64,000 nucleotides of DNA from CAYWEM01 sp964457225. GTDB taxonomy: Bacteria > Acidobacteriota > Aminicenantia > UBA2199. Positions within the stretch are counted from its first letter, which is position 1; the number at the start of each line of letters is the position of its first letter. A model generated the notes under the pieces. The model saw only the letters and a list, made by a program, of their open reading frames with translations. It did no database searches and was not told the DNA's origin. A program made the position numbers and the translations under genes. The stretch lies in contig CAYWEM010000003.1 of the NCBI GenBank assembly GCA_964457225.1, positions 1 to 64,000 of the forward strand. The letters run 5' to 3'. Below, one piece after another: positions 42,991-51,234 of the stretch.

Positions 42991-43902
42991 ATGACTGAAA
43001 GAATTACATTGGCTCTGCCAAATCTGCTTACCAAGAAATACCCGCAGGCGGAACTACTGCCGGGTGATGCCTCCAACCGGGCTTTTTTCCGGCTGAAATC
43101 AGCTGAAAGCACGGCCGTGGCCATGGTCTATCCCCGGCCGGCCGGCCCGGAAATCGCGGCCATAATTCGCCTGACCGGGATCTATTCCCGGGCCGGCCTG
43201 CGCCTGCCCCGCATTCTTGATCAAATCGATGAACGCACCCTGTTGCTGGAAGACCTGGGGGATTTGTCACTGCAGCAAGCCATGAGAAAAGGCAGTCCGG
43301 CTGAAAAAGACGGCTATTTTCACCAGGCCGGGCTGATGCTTGCCAGAATAGCCGCCATCCCGCCCCGGGAAACGACTGCCCGGCTTGACCGGGACAGGAT
43401 GAAAATGGAACTGTTCTTTTTCCGTGATCATTTTTTACGCCCGCGAACCGACGATCCGGAACTAGAAATACTGAGCGGTGTGCTTGAATACCTTTCAACC
43501 CGGGTACCGGCGGAAAACCGCTTCGCTCATCGTGATTTTCACTCGCGTAACCTGATGGTAAAGAACGGCAAACTCTACCTGATTGACTTTCAGGATTCCC
43601 TGGTCGCCCCGCCGGATTACGACCTGGTATCCCTGGCCTTCGACTCCTACCTGGACATCGGCCGACGCCGTTCAATGCTGACGGCCGCCCACCAGGAATG
43701 GCATGGGCCTGAATTGCGTTACACCGCCCTGCAGAGGAACATCAAGGCCCTGGGAACCTTCGCCTTTCAGGCTCAAGAGCGGGGTAAAAAAAGATTCCTG
43801 CGCTACCTGCCGCGCACCCTGCGCCATGCCCGCGGACACCTGGCCGTACTCGATGATCCACTTTTACAGCCCCTGGCTTTGAAACTGGCAAACATCGGTT
43901 AA
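42991..43902 (+). CDS. Aminoglycoside phosphotransferase-fold sugar kinase (AmgK-like)
   Basis: 303 residues. The APH fold is evident: 'LLPGDASNRAFFRL' (the N-terminal loop typical of AmgK), catalytic HRDFHSRNLMV and LIDFQDSLVAPPDYDLVSL. AmgK phosphorylates the anomeric carbon of MurNAc/GlcNAc in cell-wall recycling. No murU/nucleotidyltransferase partner is in the window. The start at 42991 gives MTERITLAL; the upstream ATG at 42925 lies before the promoter. Confidence 0.75.
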   Translation: MTERITLALPNLLTKKYPQAELLPGDASNRAFFRLKSAESTAVAMVYPRPAGPEIAAIIRLTGIYSRAGLRLPRILDQIDERTLLLEDLGDLSLQQAMRKGSPAEKDGYFHQAGLMLARIAAIPPRETTARLDRDRMKMELFFFRDHFLRPRTDDPELEILSGVLEYLSTRVPAENRFAHRDFHSRNLMVKNGKLYLIDFQDSLVAPPDYDLVSLAFDSYLDIGRRRSMLTAAHQEWHGPELRYTALQRNIKALGTFAFQAQERGKKRFLRYLPRTLRHARGHLAVLDDPLLQPLALKLANIG

Positions 43903-44252
43903 GTTGAATAAACCAGCCCCGTCTCCCGGTCAGTGCTCAGTCCGGAATACCACCACCATGTCCTGGTTGGCCACGGCTCCCGGCCGCAATGATCCGGCAT
44001 CAGGTGGGTGAAAACCGAAGTGGCCAGGGCGAAATCAAAACTTCCGTCGGCAAAGGGAAAGACTGCATTGACGCCGTCAACCCTGCCGGACCGGTTGTAT
44101 TGCCTGTTGTAAACATCGAGCTGGAAGAACTGGAAATTCGGAAACTTTGCGCTGATATGCCGGCGACACCAGTCGACGGCTTCGGCATGGACGTCAAAGC
44201 CGCAATACACTGACCCGGAATTCAGGTAGCCGGTTAAAGGCAGGGTCATCAA
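43899..44252 (-). pseudogene. Remnant of a class I SAM methyltransferase
   Basis: The frame contains 'YCGFDVHAEAVDWCRR' (motif II with acidic residue) and 'DGSFDFALATSVFTHL' (motif IV) but lacks motif I upstream and any C-terminal fold. Immediately after MPD the reading frame shifts: in the other frame the same DNA (about 43936-44000) reads ANQDMVVVFRTEH*, a plausible C-terminal tail. So it is a 5'-truncated gene with an internal deletion and frameshift. Confidence 0.65.
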
Positions 44253-44277
44253 CTCAAGAAAAAAAGATTTCTTCCGA

Positions 44278-44283
44278 TATAAT
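44278..44283 (+). promoter_or_regulatory. -10 box of the YjfB-like gene
   Basis: Perfect TATAAT at 44278-44283, 4 nt before the ATG; no convincing -35. Confidence 0.4.
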
Positions 44284-44287
44284 CGAC

Positions 44288-44470
44288 ATGAACGTGATTG
44301 CCGCGGCTCAACAGGTCAGCCTGGAAAAAATGGCTGAAGCCAAGCAGACCCGGGAAGTCCTGATGCTGAAAAAAACACTGGACAACCAGGAAATGCTCCA
44401 GCTGCAACTGCTCGAAATGCTGCGGGAAATCCAGCCCCATATCGGCTCCAGCGTCAACATCCAGGCCTGA
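44288..44470 (+). CDS. YjfB-like putative motility protein
   Basis: 60 residues. It begins MNVIAAAQQVSLEKMAE and ends PHIGSSVNIQA; the 'I-A-A' start, the Leu/Met-rich helix and the 'PH-x-G-x-x-x-(D/N)I-x-A' ending are the YjfB motility family pattern. YjfB family members are small proteins of unknown function often near flagellar genes; none are here. It starts 4 nt after a -10 box without a ribosome site. Confidence 0.7.
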   Translation: MNVIAAAQQVSLEKMAEAKQTREVLMLKKTLDNQEMLQLQLLEMLREIQPHIGSSVNIQA

Positions 44471-44594
44471 AGCAAAAGGAAAAACCTTTTTTTCTCTCCG
44501 GTTGATAATTCCAGTCATTCAGGCACTCGGGGAAATAATCCTGGAAAACAAGCTCCATCGGCCCTGACTGCCTGTTTGAACTAAAAGACCGCTA

Positions 44595-44623
44595 TTGACA
44601 AAGTCGACTGAATCTGCTACTCT
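44595..44623 (+). promoter_or_regulatory. Promoter of the tRNA(CAT) transcript
   Basis: TTGACA (44595-44600), 17-bp spacer, TACTCT (44618-44623); the tRNA starts 13 nt later. Downstream genes lack an own promoter, so it may also drive the zinc-ribbon protein and ftsEX. Confidence 0.5.
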
Positions 44624-44636
44624 TGATCGTTGTATT

Positions 44637-44709
44637 GGGTCTATAGCTCAACGGCTAGAGCTACCGGCTCATAACCGGTTGGTTCCAGGTTCGAATCCTG
44701 GTAGGCCCA
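44637..44709 (+). tRNA. tRNA with anticodon CAT (elongator Met, or Ile2 if lysidinylated)
   Basis: 73-nt cloverleaf: acceptor GGGTCTA/TAGGCCC, D arm TAGCTCAACGGCTAGAGC, anticodon stem ACCGG/CCGGT with loop CTCATAA, T arm CCAGG/CCTGG, discriminator A. It is not an initiator form (the acceptor starts G-C paired). Whether C34 is modified to lysidine, which would make it Ile2, cannot be read from sequence. Confidence 0.88.
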
Positions 44710-44729
44710 AAACACGGTAAGGAGTATCA

Positions 44730-45467
44730 TTGAAAGAAGGATTAAACTTACTGCTCAACCTCCAACAAAAAGACGATCAAATCAAGAACATAGAAACCAT
44801 CATCAAGGAAATCCCGCTGCGCATCCAGCAGATGGAAAAAGAGCGCGACAAAAAAGCTGAAATGGTTGAACTGGCCAAGAAAAAGATGCAGGCCAACCTG
44901 GAAGACAGGAAAAAAATCGAACACGAGATTTCCGTCATCAAGGAAAAGATCAAGAAATACCGCGAACAGATGAAGAAAGTGACCACCAACAAGGAATACC
45001 AGGGATTCATCAGCGAGATCCAGTTTGAAGAAAACAGCATCAATGCCCAGGAAGAAAAGATCATCGAGAAAATGGTGGAAGCGGATGAAATAGTGGCGGA
45101 AATCACCCAGATCGAAAAGGAATATGCCGAGATAGCCGCATCCTACAACCTTAAAATCGGCGAGTTGAAAAGCCACCTGGATTTCAACCAGAAAAAAATC
45201 CAGGAAGAGCGGGAAAAACGCCAGGTTCTCCAGGACAAGGTCGAAAAAGACCTGGTCAGGGTCTACCACAACCTGTATCAAAGAAAGCTCGGCAAGGTGA
45301 TTTCGATAGTTGAAACCGAGTTCTGCGGAGTATGCAATCTGAAAATCCGTCCCCAACTGCTCAGCGAGTTGATTACCACCAGCGACTTGCTGATCTGTGA
45401 AAACTGCGGGCGCATCCTCTACAAAAAAATCGGTCCCGACCAAGAAGAACAAAGCCTGGAAAGGTGA
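44730..45467 (+). CDS. Coiled-coil protein with C4-type zinc ribbon (zf-RING_7/DUF164)
   Basis: 245 residues. A long charged coiled-coil hairpin (about 10-195) with the conserved 'NKEYQGFISEI' turn is followed by C-terminal CGVC ... CENCGRIL (a C4 zinc ribbon). This is the CT398-like/zf-RING_7 family, linked by some reports to cell-division or secretion; role uncertain. The initiation codon is TTG with a clear TAAGGAG ribosome site 7 nt upstream. It starts 20 nt after the tRNA and precedes ftsEX. Confidence 0.82.
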   Translation: MKEGLNLLLNLQQKDDQIKNIETIIKEIPLRIQQMEKERDKKAEMVELAKKKMQANLEDRKKIEHEISVIKEKIKKYREQMKKVTTNKEYQGFISEIQFEENSINAQEEKIIEKMVEADEIVAEITQIEKEYAEIAASYNLKIGELKSHLDFNQKKIQEEREKRQVLQDKVEKDLVRVYHNLYQRKLGKVISIVETEFCGVCNLKIRPQLLSELITTSDLLICENCGRILYKKIGPDQEEQSLER

Positions 45468-45510
45468 AAAACAACCAGACCCCGTCCTGTTTTTCAGAGC
45501 CAGGGGAACG

Positions 45511-46185
45511 ATGATTCAGTTTTTTCACGTTTCGATGAGCTACCTGAAAGACGTTCCGGCCTTGGACGATGTCAGTTTTTCCCTGGAAAAAGGTGAATTC
45601 ACCTTTCTGACCGGAGCTTCCGGAGCCGGCAAGAGCACCCTGCTCAAGCTCATCTACCGGGAGGAATCACCCAACAAGGGCCAGATCCTGATCGATTCGG
45701 TCAACATCAACCTGATCAAACCGGAGAGACTGCCCTTTCTCCGCCGCCAGATCGGCATCGTATTCCAGGATTTCAAACTTCTGAAAGACAGAACCGTCCA
45801 GGAAAACGTCGCCGTTCCTTTGCGCATCAGGGGTGAAAGACCGGCGGTCATCGAAAACAAGGTCAATTATGCACTGGGCATGGTCGGCCTGAGCCACCGC
45901 AAGCGCTATCTGACCTCCCATATTTCAGGCGGAGAGCAGCAGCGCGTGGCCATCGCCCGCGCCGTGGTCGGAAACCCCAAAATACTCATCGCCGATGAGC
46001 CGACCGGCAACCTTGACACCGAGCTTTCATTGGAAATAATCAAGATTTTCGAGAGGATAAATCAGAACGGCATAACCATGGTAGTGGCCACCCATGACCA
46101 GTTCCTGCTCAGCGAATTCGCCAAGCGTATCATCAAGCTGGACAAGGGCCGGATCATCCTGGACCGCCCGGCGGGAGCAGCATGA
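45511..46185 (+). CDS. ftsE: Cell-division ABC-type ATPase FtsE
   Basis: 224 residues. Walker A GASGAGKST, Q-loop 'VFQDFKLL', signature SGGEQQR, Walker B ILIADEPTGNLD and the switch His (THDQF). 'ALDDVSFSLEKGEF' matches FtsE/MacB-type ATPases. With FtsX it controls peptidoglycan hydrolases during division. AGGGGA precedes the ATG; the upstream in-frame extension lies over the preceding gene. ftsX begins 4 bp before its stop. Confidence 0.93.
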   Translation: MIQFFHVSMSYLKDVPALDDVSFSLEKGEFTFLTGASGAGKSTLLKLIYREESPNKGQILIDSVNINLIKPERLPFLRRQIGIVFQDFKLLKDRTVQENVAVPLRIRGERPAVIENKVNYALGMVGLSHRKRYLTSHISGGEQQRVAIARAVVGNPKILIADEPTGNLDTELSLEIIKIFERINQNGITMVVATHDQFLLSEFAKRIIKLDKGRIILDRPAGAA

Positions 46186-47075
46186 TTTACGCCTGCACCC
46201 AGGCCATCCGGGACGCCCTGGAAAACCTGAAGCGCAATAAGGCGGCCAACATCCTCTGCCTGGGCATAATCTCCTTCACCCTGCTGGTACTTGGGATTTT
46301 CCGCTTCATCGGCGCCAACCTGAACGACTACATCAAACAGAATTCCAGCCAGGTTGAAGCCATATTCTACCTGGCAAAAAATGTCGGCCAGGACGAGATT
46401 GAATCCCTGCGGCAAAGAATCAGCAACAGCCTGCTGGTCAGCGAAGTCAGGCTGATCACACCTGAACAGGCCCGCACCAGGTTCAGCCGTGACTTTCCCG
46501 AACTGGAACACCTGGTGAACGAGTACAGCGAATCACCGTTCCCGCTTTCAATCGAGGTGCTCTTCCGGGAAGACCTGAGCCGGGATATCCAGATCACGGC
46601 TTTCATAGAAGACATAAGGCGCAATCGCTCGGTCGAATCAATGGAAATAAACATCGACTGGATCCGCAGGCTGGCCGCGGTAAAACGTTTTATTTCCCTG
46701 GTCGGGTTTTTTCTGACCGGCATACTTCTTTTCGTCACCGTGTTCATAATCTTCAACGTCATCAAGATGACTGTTCTCTTCCGCCGCGATGAAATCCAGA
46801 TAATGCTGCTGGTCGGAGCCACCAGGATGTACATCCGGGTCCCCTTCCTGATCGAAGGATCACTGCTGGGCCTGGCCGGAGGACTTTTGGGGGCCGGACT
46901 GCTGCTGGCCCTGGTAAGGTTTCTGCCGGCTTCGGACAAGTTTGTTTTCAACATGGTCAGTGAAATGATTTCACTGGACCGTCCTGTCAACTTCATCATC
47001 CGCGAAATGCTGCTGGTCGGCACCCTGATCGGTCTGGTTTCTTCCTGGTTTTCAGTGGAAAAGCACGTCCGCTGA
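46182..47075 (+). CDS. ftsX: Cell-division membrane protein FtsX
   Basis: 297 residues with four transmembrane helices: about 22-44, 165-190, 215-245 and 262-285. The large extracytoplasmic loop between helices 1 and 2 (about 50-160) contains 'ITPEQARTRFSRDFPELEHL', the FtsX extracellular domain that binds hydrolase activators. It overlaps ftsE by 4 bp (ATGA). No EnvC/RipC-type partner is adjacent, although an NlpC/P60 hydrolase is encoded convergently just downstream. Confidence 0.92.
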   Translation: MIYACTQAIRDALENLKRNKAANILCLGIISFTLLVLGIFRFIGANLNDYIKQNSSQVEAIFYLAKNVGQDEIESLRQRISNSLLVSEVRLITPEQARTRFSRDFPELEHLVNEYSESPFPLSIEVLFREDLSRDIQITAFIEDIRRNRSVESMEINIDWIRRLAAVKRFISLVGFFLTGILLFVTVFIIFNVIKMTVLFRRDEIQIMLLVGATRMYIRVPFLIEGSLLGLAGGLLGAGLLLALVRFLPASDKFVFNMVSEMISLDRPVNFIIREMLLVGTLIGLVSSWFSVEKHVR

Positions 47076-47092
47076 ATGTCTTCAGCCGTTTT

Positions 47093-47587
47093 TCAGGGCA
47101 GTACGGCCACCACCCACTGCAAACGGGAACGCCAGAATGAAGTCAACTGTTCCCGGCGCACCAGGGTACCGGTCTGGGGAGCATGAACAAATAAACCGTT
47201 ACCCGCGTAAACAGCGGTGTGCCAGCGCCCGCGGTCGCGGAAAACCAGGATGTCGGCCGGCCTGGCCTGGGCCAGGTTGACCCTTCTTTTCAACTTGGCC
47301 TGCCCGGCGGCGGTACGCGGCAGGCTGACGCCGAAAGAATCGAAAATGTAGAAAATCAATCCGCTGCAATCAAAACCGTCGATTTCCCGGCCGCCGTAGC
47401 GATAGGGAATTCCCTGCAGGCTGTCGGCCAGCTGGACTATCTTTTCCCGCAGGCGCGGCTCCCTGACCGCCTGGTTCATCTGCAAAGAACAGCCGCTGAA
47501 AACAAAAATTATTACCAGGAAAACCAAGGCAAGCGCCGGGGCAGGCGAAAGCCCGGGGGGGAAAACCGCTTTTACTGAGTTTTGCAT
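47093..47587 (-). CDS. NlpC/P60-family lipoprotein peptidase
   Basis: 164 residues. Signal with lipobox VFSGC (Cys33) and the NlpC/P60 cysteine-peptidase triad: Cys74 in DCSGLIF, His123 in RWHTAVYAG, His135 in FVHAPQTG. It should cut gamma-D-Glu-meso-DAP links of peptidoglycan, tethered to the outer membrane. The ATG begins only 2 nt after the 3' end of tRNA-Leu, so it shares the tRNA transcript and its ribosome access depends on tRNA processing. It faces ftsX. Confidence 0.88.
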   Translation of the reverse strand: MQNSVKAVFPPGLSPAPALALVFLVIIFVFSGCSLQMNQAVREPRLREKIVQLADSLQGIPYRYGGREIDGFDCSGLIFYIFDSFGVSLPRTAAGQAKLKRRVNLAQARPADILVFRDRGRWHTAVYAGNGLFVHAPQTGTLVRREQLTSFWRSRLQWVVAVLP

Positions 47588-47589
47588 CC

Positions 47590-47671
47590 TGCGAAAGGGG
47601 GGAATCGAACCCCCACGCCCAAGGGCATCAGATCCTAAGTCTGACGTGTCTGCCATTTCCACCACTTTCGC
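47590..47671 (-). tRNA. tRNA-Leu (anticodon TAG)
   Basis: 82-nt class II cloverleaf with long variable arm. Acceptor GCGAAAG pairs with CTTTCGC, anticodon loop CTTAGGA, discriminator A, no encoded CCA. Confidence 0.93.
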
Positions 47672-47751
47672 ATCAGATCATTTAATTACCACCATCTCCG
47701 GGAATTGTCAAACCGGCCTTCCCGCCCGGCGGCACTGAATTCTGCAGGTAC

Positions 47752-47780
47752 TTGAAAATGTATTGCAAATCGGGTAAATT
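47752..47780 (+). promoter_or_regulatory. Start-proximal promoter of buk-ptb
   Basis: TTGAAA (47752-47757), 17-bp spacer, TAAATT (47775-47780), then 6 nt to the ATG. Confidence 0.6.
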
Positions 47781-47786
47781 TTCAAA

Positions 47787-48869
47787 ATGAAAAAAGCATA
47801 CATACTGGCCGTCAATCCCGGATCCACCTCGACCAAAATCGCCGTTTTCGATCAGGAAGAACTGATCCTCAAGGAATCGATTGATCACAGCAGCGAGGAA
47901 CTGGCCCCCTTCCCCCGGGTCATTGATCAGCTTCCCCTTCGTCTCCAGGTGATTAAGACCTTCCTGGAAAAGAACTCGATTCCACTGGATCAACTGGGCG
48001 CGGTGGTCGGCCGCGGCGGTCTCCTGACCCCGATGGCCTCCGGAACCTACCAGGTAAACCGGGAAATGATCGATTACCTGCGCGAGAACCGCATGGAACA
48101 CGCATCCAATCTCGGCGCCCTGATCGCCGCGGATATCGCAACGGCCGCCGGAGTAAACGCTTATATCGTCGACCCGGTTGTGGTGGACGAAATGGAAGAA
48201 CTGGCCCGCATAACCGGCCGGCCGGAAATAAAACGTATCAGCATCTTTCACGCTCTGAATCACAAGGCCGCGGCCCGCGAAGCAGCCCGGAAAATCGGCA
48301 AACCCTATGAAAAATGCCGCCTGATAGTCGCCCACCTGGGCGGCGGAATTTCCATCGGCGCCCACCGTGAAGGCCGGGTGATCGATGTCAACAACGCCCT
48401 TAACGGCGACGGCCCCTTCGCCCCGGAACGGGCTGGTTCTTTGCCGGCCTGGGGACTGCTGGAATGGGCCTTCAAGGAAAAACTGGGATTGCCGGAATTG
48501 AAAAAGAAGCTGGCCGGAAACGGCGGCATGGTCGCCCACCTGGGTACCAATGACCTGCGCCGGGTTGAGCTCCAGTTCAAGCAGGGCGAGCCGGGACCTT
48601 CCCTGATTTACGAAGCCATGGCCTACAACGTGGCCAAGGAGATCGGCAGCCTGGCCGCGGTCCTGGAAGGTCGAATCGACGCCCTGGTTTTCACCGGCGG
48701 TATCGCCTTCGACAAGGAGTTCCTGACCCTGGTAAGCAAGCGGGTGGCCTTCCTGGCGCCTATCATAATCATCCCCGGAGAAGACGAAATGAAAGCTCTG
48801 GCCAATGGCGCCCGGCGGGTGCAGAACGGGGAAGAAACAGCAAAAACTTGGACCAACAGCGGAGGATAA
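47787..48869 (+). CDS. buk: Butyrate kinase
   Basis: 360 residues of the acetate/butyrate kinase family. 'ILAVNPGSTSTKIAVFDQ' at the N-terminus, 'FHALNHKAAAREAAR', 'VAHLGGGISIGAHREGRVIDVNNA' and 'FTGGIAFD' are the Buk signatures. It interconverts butyryl-phosphate and butyrate with ATP formation. No Shine-Dalgarno is seen and the -10 box ends 6 nt before the ATG. It is followed by ptb with a 1-nt gap, giving the classic butyrate-forming pair (the family also accepts branched acids). Confidence 0.93.
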   Translation: MKKAYILAVNPGSTSTKIAVFDQEELILKESIDHSSEELAPFPRVIDQLPLRLQVIKTFLEKNSIPLDQLGAVVGRGGLLTPMASGTYQVNREMIDYLRENRMEHASNLGALIAADIATAAGVNAYIVDPVVVDEMEELARITGRPEIKRISIFHALNHKAAAREAARKIGKPYEKCRLIVAHLGGGISIGAHREGRVIDVNNALNGDGPFAPERAGSLPAWGLLEWAFKEKLGLPELKKKLAGNGGMVAHLGTNDLRRVELQFKQGEPGPSLIYEAMAYNVAKEIGSLAAVLEGRIDALVFTGGIAFDKEFLTLVSKRVAFLAPIIIIPGEDEMKALANGARRVQNGEETAKTWTNSGG

Positions 48870-48870
48870 A

Positions 48871-49776
48871 ATGCAAGCTATTCGAACTCTGAAAGGAATG
48901 GAAGAACTGGTCAAGAGCAAGCCGCCGTGCAAAATTTCGGTGGCCTACGGCCAGGATGAAGACACCCTGATTGCGGTTCACCGGGCCGTAAGCGAGAAAA
49001 TCGTCGAAGCCGTGCTCTTCGGAGACCGGGAAGTAATCGCATCGGTATGCTCGAAACTGAACATACCTCTGTCCGATTTCGAAATTGTTCACCAGCCTGA
49101 TGAAAAGAAATGCGGTGACCTGGCAGTCAAGCTGATCGTGGACGGCCAGGCCCAGATACTGATGAAAGGACTGATCGCCACCCCGTATTTTCTCAAATCC
49201 ATCCTGAACAAGGAACTCAACGTCGTTCCCAAGGGCGGAGTGCTTTCCCATACCGCGATCATCGAAGTGCCGACTTACGACAAGCTGATCTTTGTTTCCG
49301 ACGTGGCCATGATCCCCTACCCCGACCTGGGGCAAAAGGTCCAGATGATCAATTACAACGTGGCCATCGCCAAAAAACTCGGCATCATCAACCCGCTGGT
49401 GGCCATTGTAACCGCCAATGAAAAGGTCTCGGACAAGATGCCCTGCACCATGGAAGCGGCCATCATCAGCAAGATGGCGGACAGGGGGCAGATCAAAGGC
49501 GCCGTGGTGGACGGCCCGCTGGCCCTGGACGTGGCCCTTTCCAGGAAGGCCTGCGAGATCAAGGGGTTGAAGTCGGCCGTGAACGGTTATGCCGACGTGC
49601 TGATCATGCCCAACATCGAAAGCGGGAACATCTTTTACAAGACCACGACCATCCTGGCCAGGGCCAAGCTGGCGGCGGTAGTCACCGGGGCTTCTTTCCC
49701 GGCCATCCTGACCTCCAGGGCCGAGGACGACGATTCGAAATACTACTCAATAGTCCTGGCCGCGGCCATGGTATGA
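48871..49776 (+). CDS. ptb: Phosphate butyryltransferase
   Basis: 301 residues of the phosphate acyltransferase fold, with 'ILMKGLIATPYFLKSILNKE', 'GVLSHTAI', 'VDGPLALDVALS' and 'VVTGASFPAILTSRAE'. It exchanges CoA for phosphate on butyryl-CoA, supplying Buk. GGAGG 6 nt upstream fixes the start at 48871. Order is ptb after buk, the reverse of the common ptb-buk order. Confidence 0.92.
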   Translation: MQAIRTLKGMEELVKSKPPCKISVAYGQDEDTLIAVHRAVSEKIVEAVLFGDREVIASVCSKLNIPLSDFEIVHQPDEKKCGDLAVKLIVDGQAQILMKGLIATPYFLKSILNKELNVVPKGGVLSHTAIIEVPTYDKLIFVSDVAMIPYPDLGQKVQMINYNVAIAKKLGIINPLVAIVTANEKVSDKMPCTMEAAIISKMADRGQIKGAVVDGPLALDVALSRKACEIKGLKSAVNGYADVLIMPNIESGNIFYKTTTILARAKLAAVVTGASFPAILTSRAEDDDSKYYSIVLAAAMV

Positions 49777-49852
49777 CCCCGGAGAAACTGGCCTGGGCGA
49801 TTTGATGCAGTTTCCAGCCTCAAGCCGAACCCCCGGCCGGTCAATGAGGTGA

Positions 49853-50200
49853 ATGGAAAAGAACAGAGGATCGCGCTGGCTTTTTTTACTGGGGGTTACC
49901 CTGGTCTTGCTGTCGGTCGCGGTTTTTGCCGAACGTCGCTGTTTGAAGGTCAACAACCTCATTCAGCTCCTGGGAGCACCGCTGACCTTTTTCCTGTTGT
50001 TCATCGCGGTCACCCCATTGAGCGTAATTGCAATCAGTCTGCTTTTTCGGCCCCGGGTCAGCGCAATGCTGCTGCGCTTCAAACAGGAAAAAGACCTGTT
50101 CAGCCTGGCCGCCCTGACCGCGATGATCCTGTCGGCCAACCTGGCCTTTCTGATTCTGCCCAACCTGATCTGCTCGGTCTGGAACCTGGTCTTTCCCTGA
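49853..50200 (+). CDS. Small membrane protein, function unknown
   Basis: 115 residues with three hydrophobic helices (about 9-26, 38-63, 83-110) and a few charged residues between them. The N-terminus is MEKNRGSRWLFLLG. It lies 77 nt after ptb on the same strand. Nothing recognisable. The start is supported by GAGGTG 5 nt upstream. Confidence 0.5.
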   Translation: MEKNRGSRWLFLLGVTLVLLSVAVFAERRCLKVNNLIQLLGAPLTFFLLFIAVTPLSVIAISLLFRPRVSAMLLRFKQEKDLFSLAALTAMILSANLAFLILPNLICSVWNLVFP

Positions 50201-50230
50201 AGCCGGCAGGCTGATCGTTTTTTATCAGAT

Positions 50231-51016
50231 CTACTGCTCCAGCAACTGCACCGGGCTGAAACCGGCCGGAATGCTGAACATTTCCGCCGGAATCTGCCTG
50301 ATCTGGACCAGGGTCACTTCCTGCTCGGTGCGGGATTTCTCCTTGCGCCGGCCCTTCTTGTCCTCGGAAACCGTTGTGCTGATTATCTTCAACGGGAAAC
50401 CCATTTCACCTTCGGCCTTCATCTGTTTTTCCACCAGTTGATCAACATCGGGAAAACCGGTCTTGAAATCCCGGCCGCGGAAGGGGTCACCCATTTCAGC
50501 AAGCTTGATCGCCGGGGTGGCCCAGATTTCCCGTTCCACGTAATCGCGGCTCCGGGTCTTGATGATGGCCACCTTGACTTCAATATCGTAAACCGTGCTG
50601 AGCTTGTAATGGTTGCAGGGATAATTGAGAATCGTCTCACTGCCGAGTTTTTCCAGTTTCACCTCGGGATTTTCAACCGTGACCTGGATCAGTTTGCCCA
50701 GTGATTCACCTATCTTGAACAGGTAATCGAAGGGAATCTCGCTGTAGCTTTTTTCCTGCTCGTTGACCAGGTAAAGCTTGTTTTCCTTGGCCAGGTACAG
50801 CCAGTAAACACCCGGGCCGTAAAACTGGTTTTTCTGGTTTACCGAAACGAATTCCTGGCGCACGTTGCCGTCCTGGGCGAACATGTGCATTTCCATTTCC
50901 AGGTAATCCTTCTTGCTCTGGCCCTGGGTGACGCTTTTCACCTTCCATTCTATGCCGGCCTGGACGTAACCGGCCAGCAACACGCAGATCATCAGGAAAA
51001 ACAGGGTTTTTTTCAT
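50231..51016 (-). CDS. Secreted DUF4412-domain protein
   Basis: 261 residues with a signal peptide (about 1-20, cleaved after QA). 'VKSVTQGQSKKDYLEMEMHMFAQDGNVRQEF' and 'YLVNEQEKSYSEIP' match the DUF4412 pattern, an outer-membrane-lipoprotein-like beta fold of unknown role. AAAGAGGTG precedes the ATG at 51016; the open frame upstream is inside the tRNA. It follows tRNA-Ala(GGC) on the same strand and probably shares its promoter. Confidence 0.75.
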   Translation of the reverse strand: MKKTLFFLMICVLLAGYVQAGIEWKVKSVTQGQSKKDYLEMEMHMFAQDGNVRQEFVSVNQKNQFYGPGVYWLYLAKENKLYLVNEQEKSYSEIPFDYLFKIGESLGKLIQVTVENPEVKLEKLGSETILNYPCNHYKLSTVYDIEVKVAIIKTRSRDYVEREIWATPAIKLAEMGDPFRGRDFKTGFPDVDQLVEKQMKAEGEMGFPLKIISTTVSEDKKGRRKEKSRTEQEVTLVQIRQIPAEMFSIPAGFSPVQLLEQ

Positions 51017-51108
51017 GGTACACCTCTTTTTATTCATATAATCAAAGAATGAAAATCGGCTGAGTCGGACAAGCCAGGTCTTTTTAGGGTCATTTTTGAA
51101 AGAAAAAG

Positions 51109-51181
<73 letters not shown>

Positions 51182-51234
51182 ACGAAAAACCATTTATACC
51201 ACATTTCATGCCTTTTGGCAAATGATTCCCGCTT

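Noticed and set aside
47682..48932. A 416-codon open frame antisense to buk
   Set aside because: GC-rich codon bias opens the opposite strand; the buk protein on the plus strand is recognisable throughout, and the antisense product has no domain.
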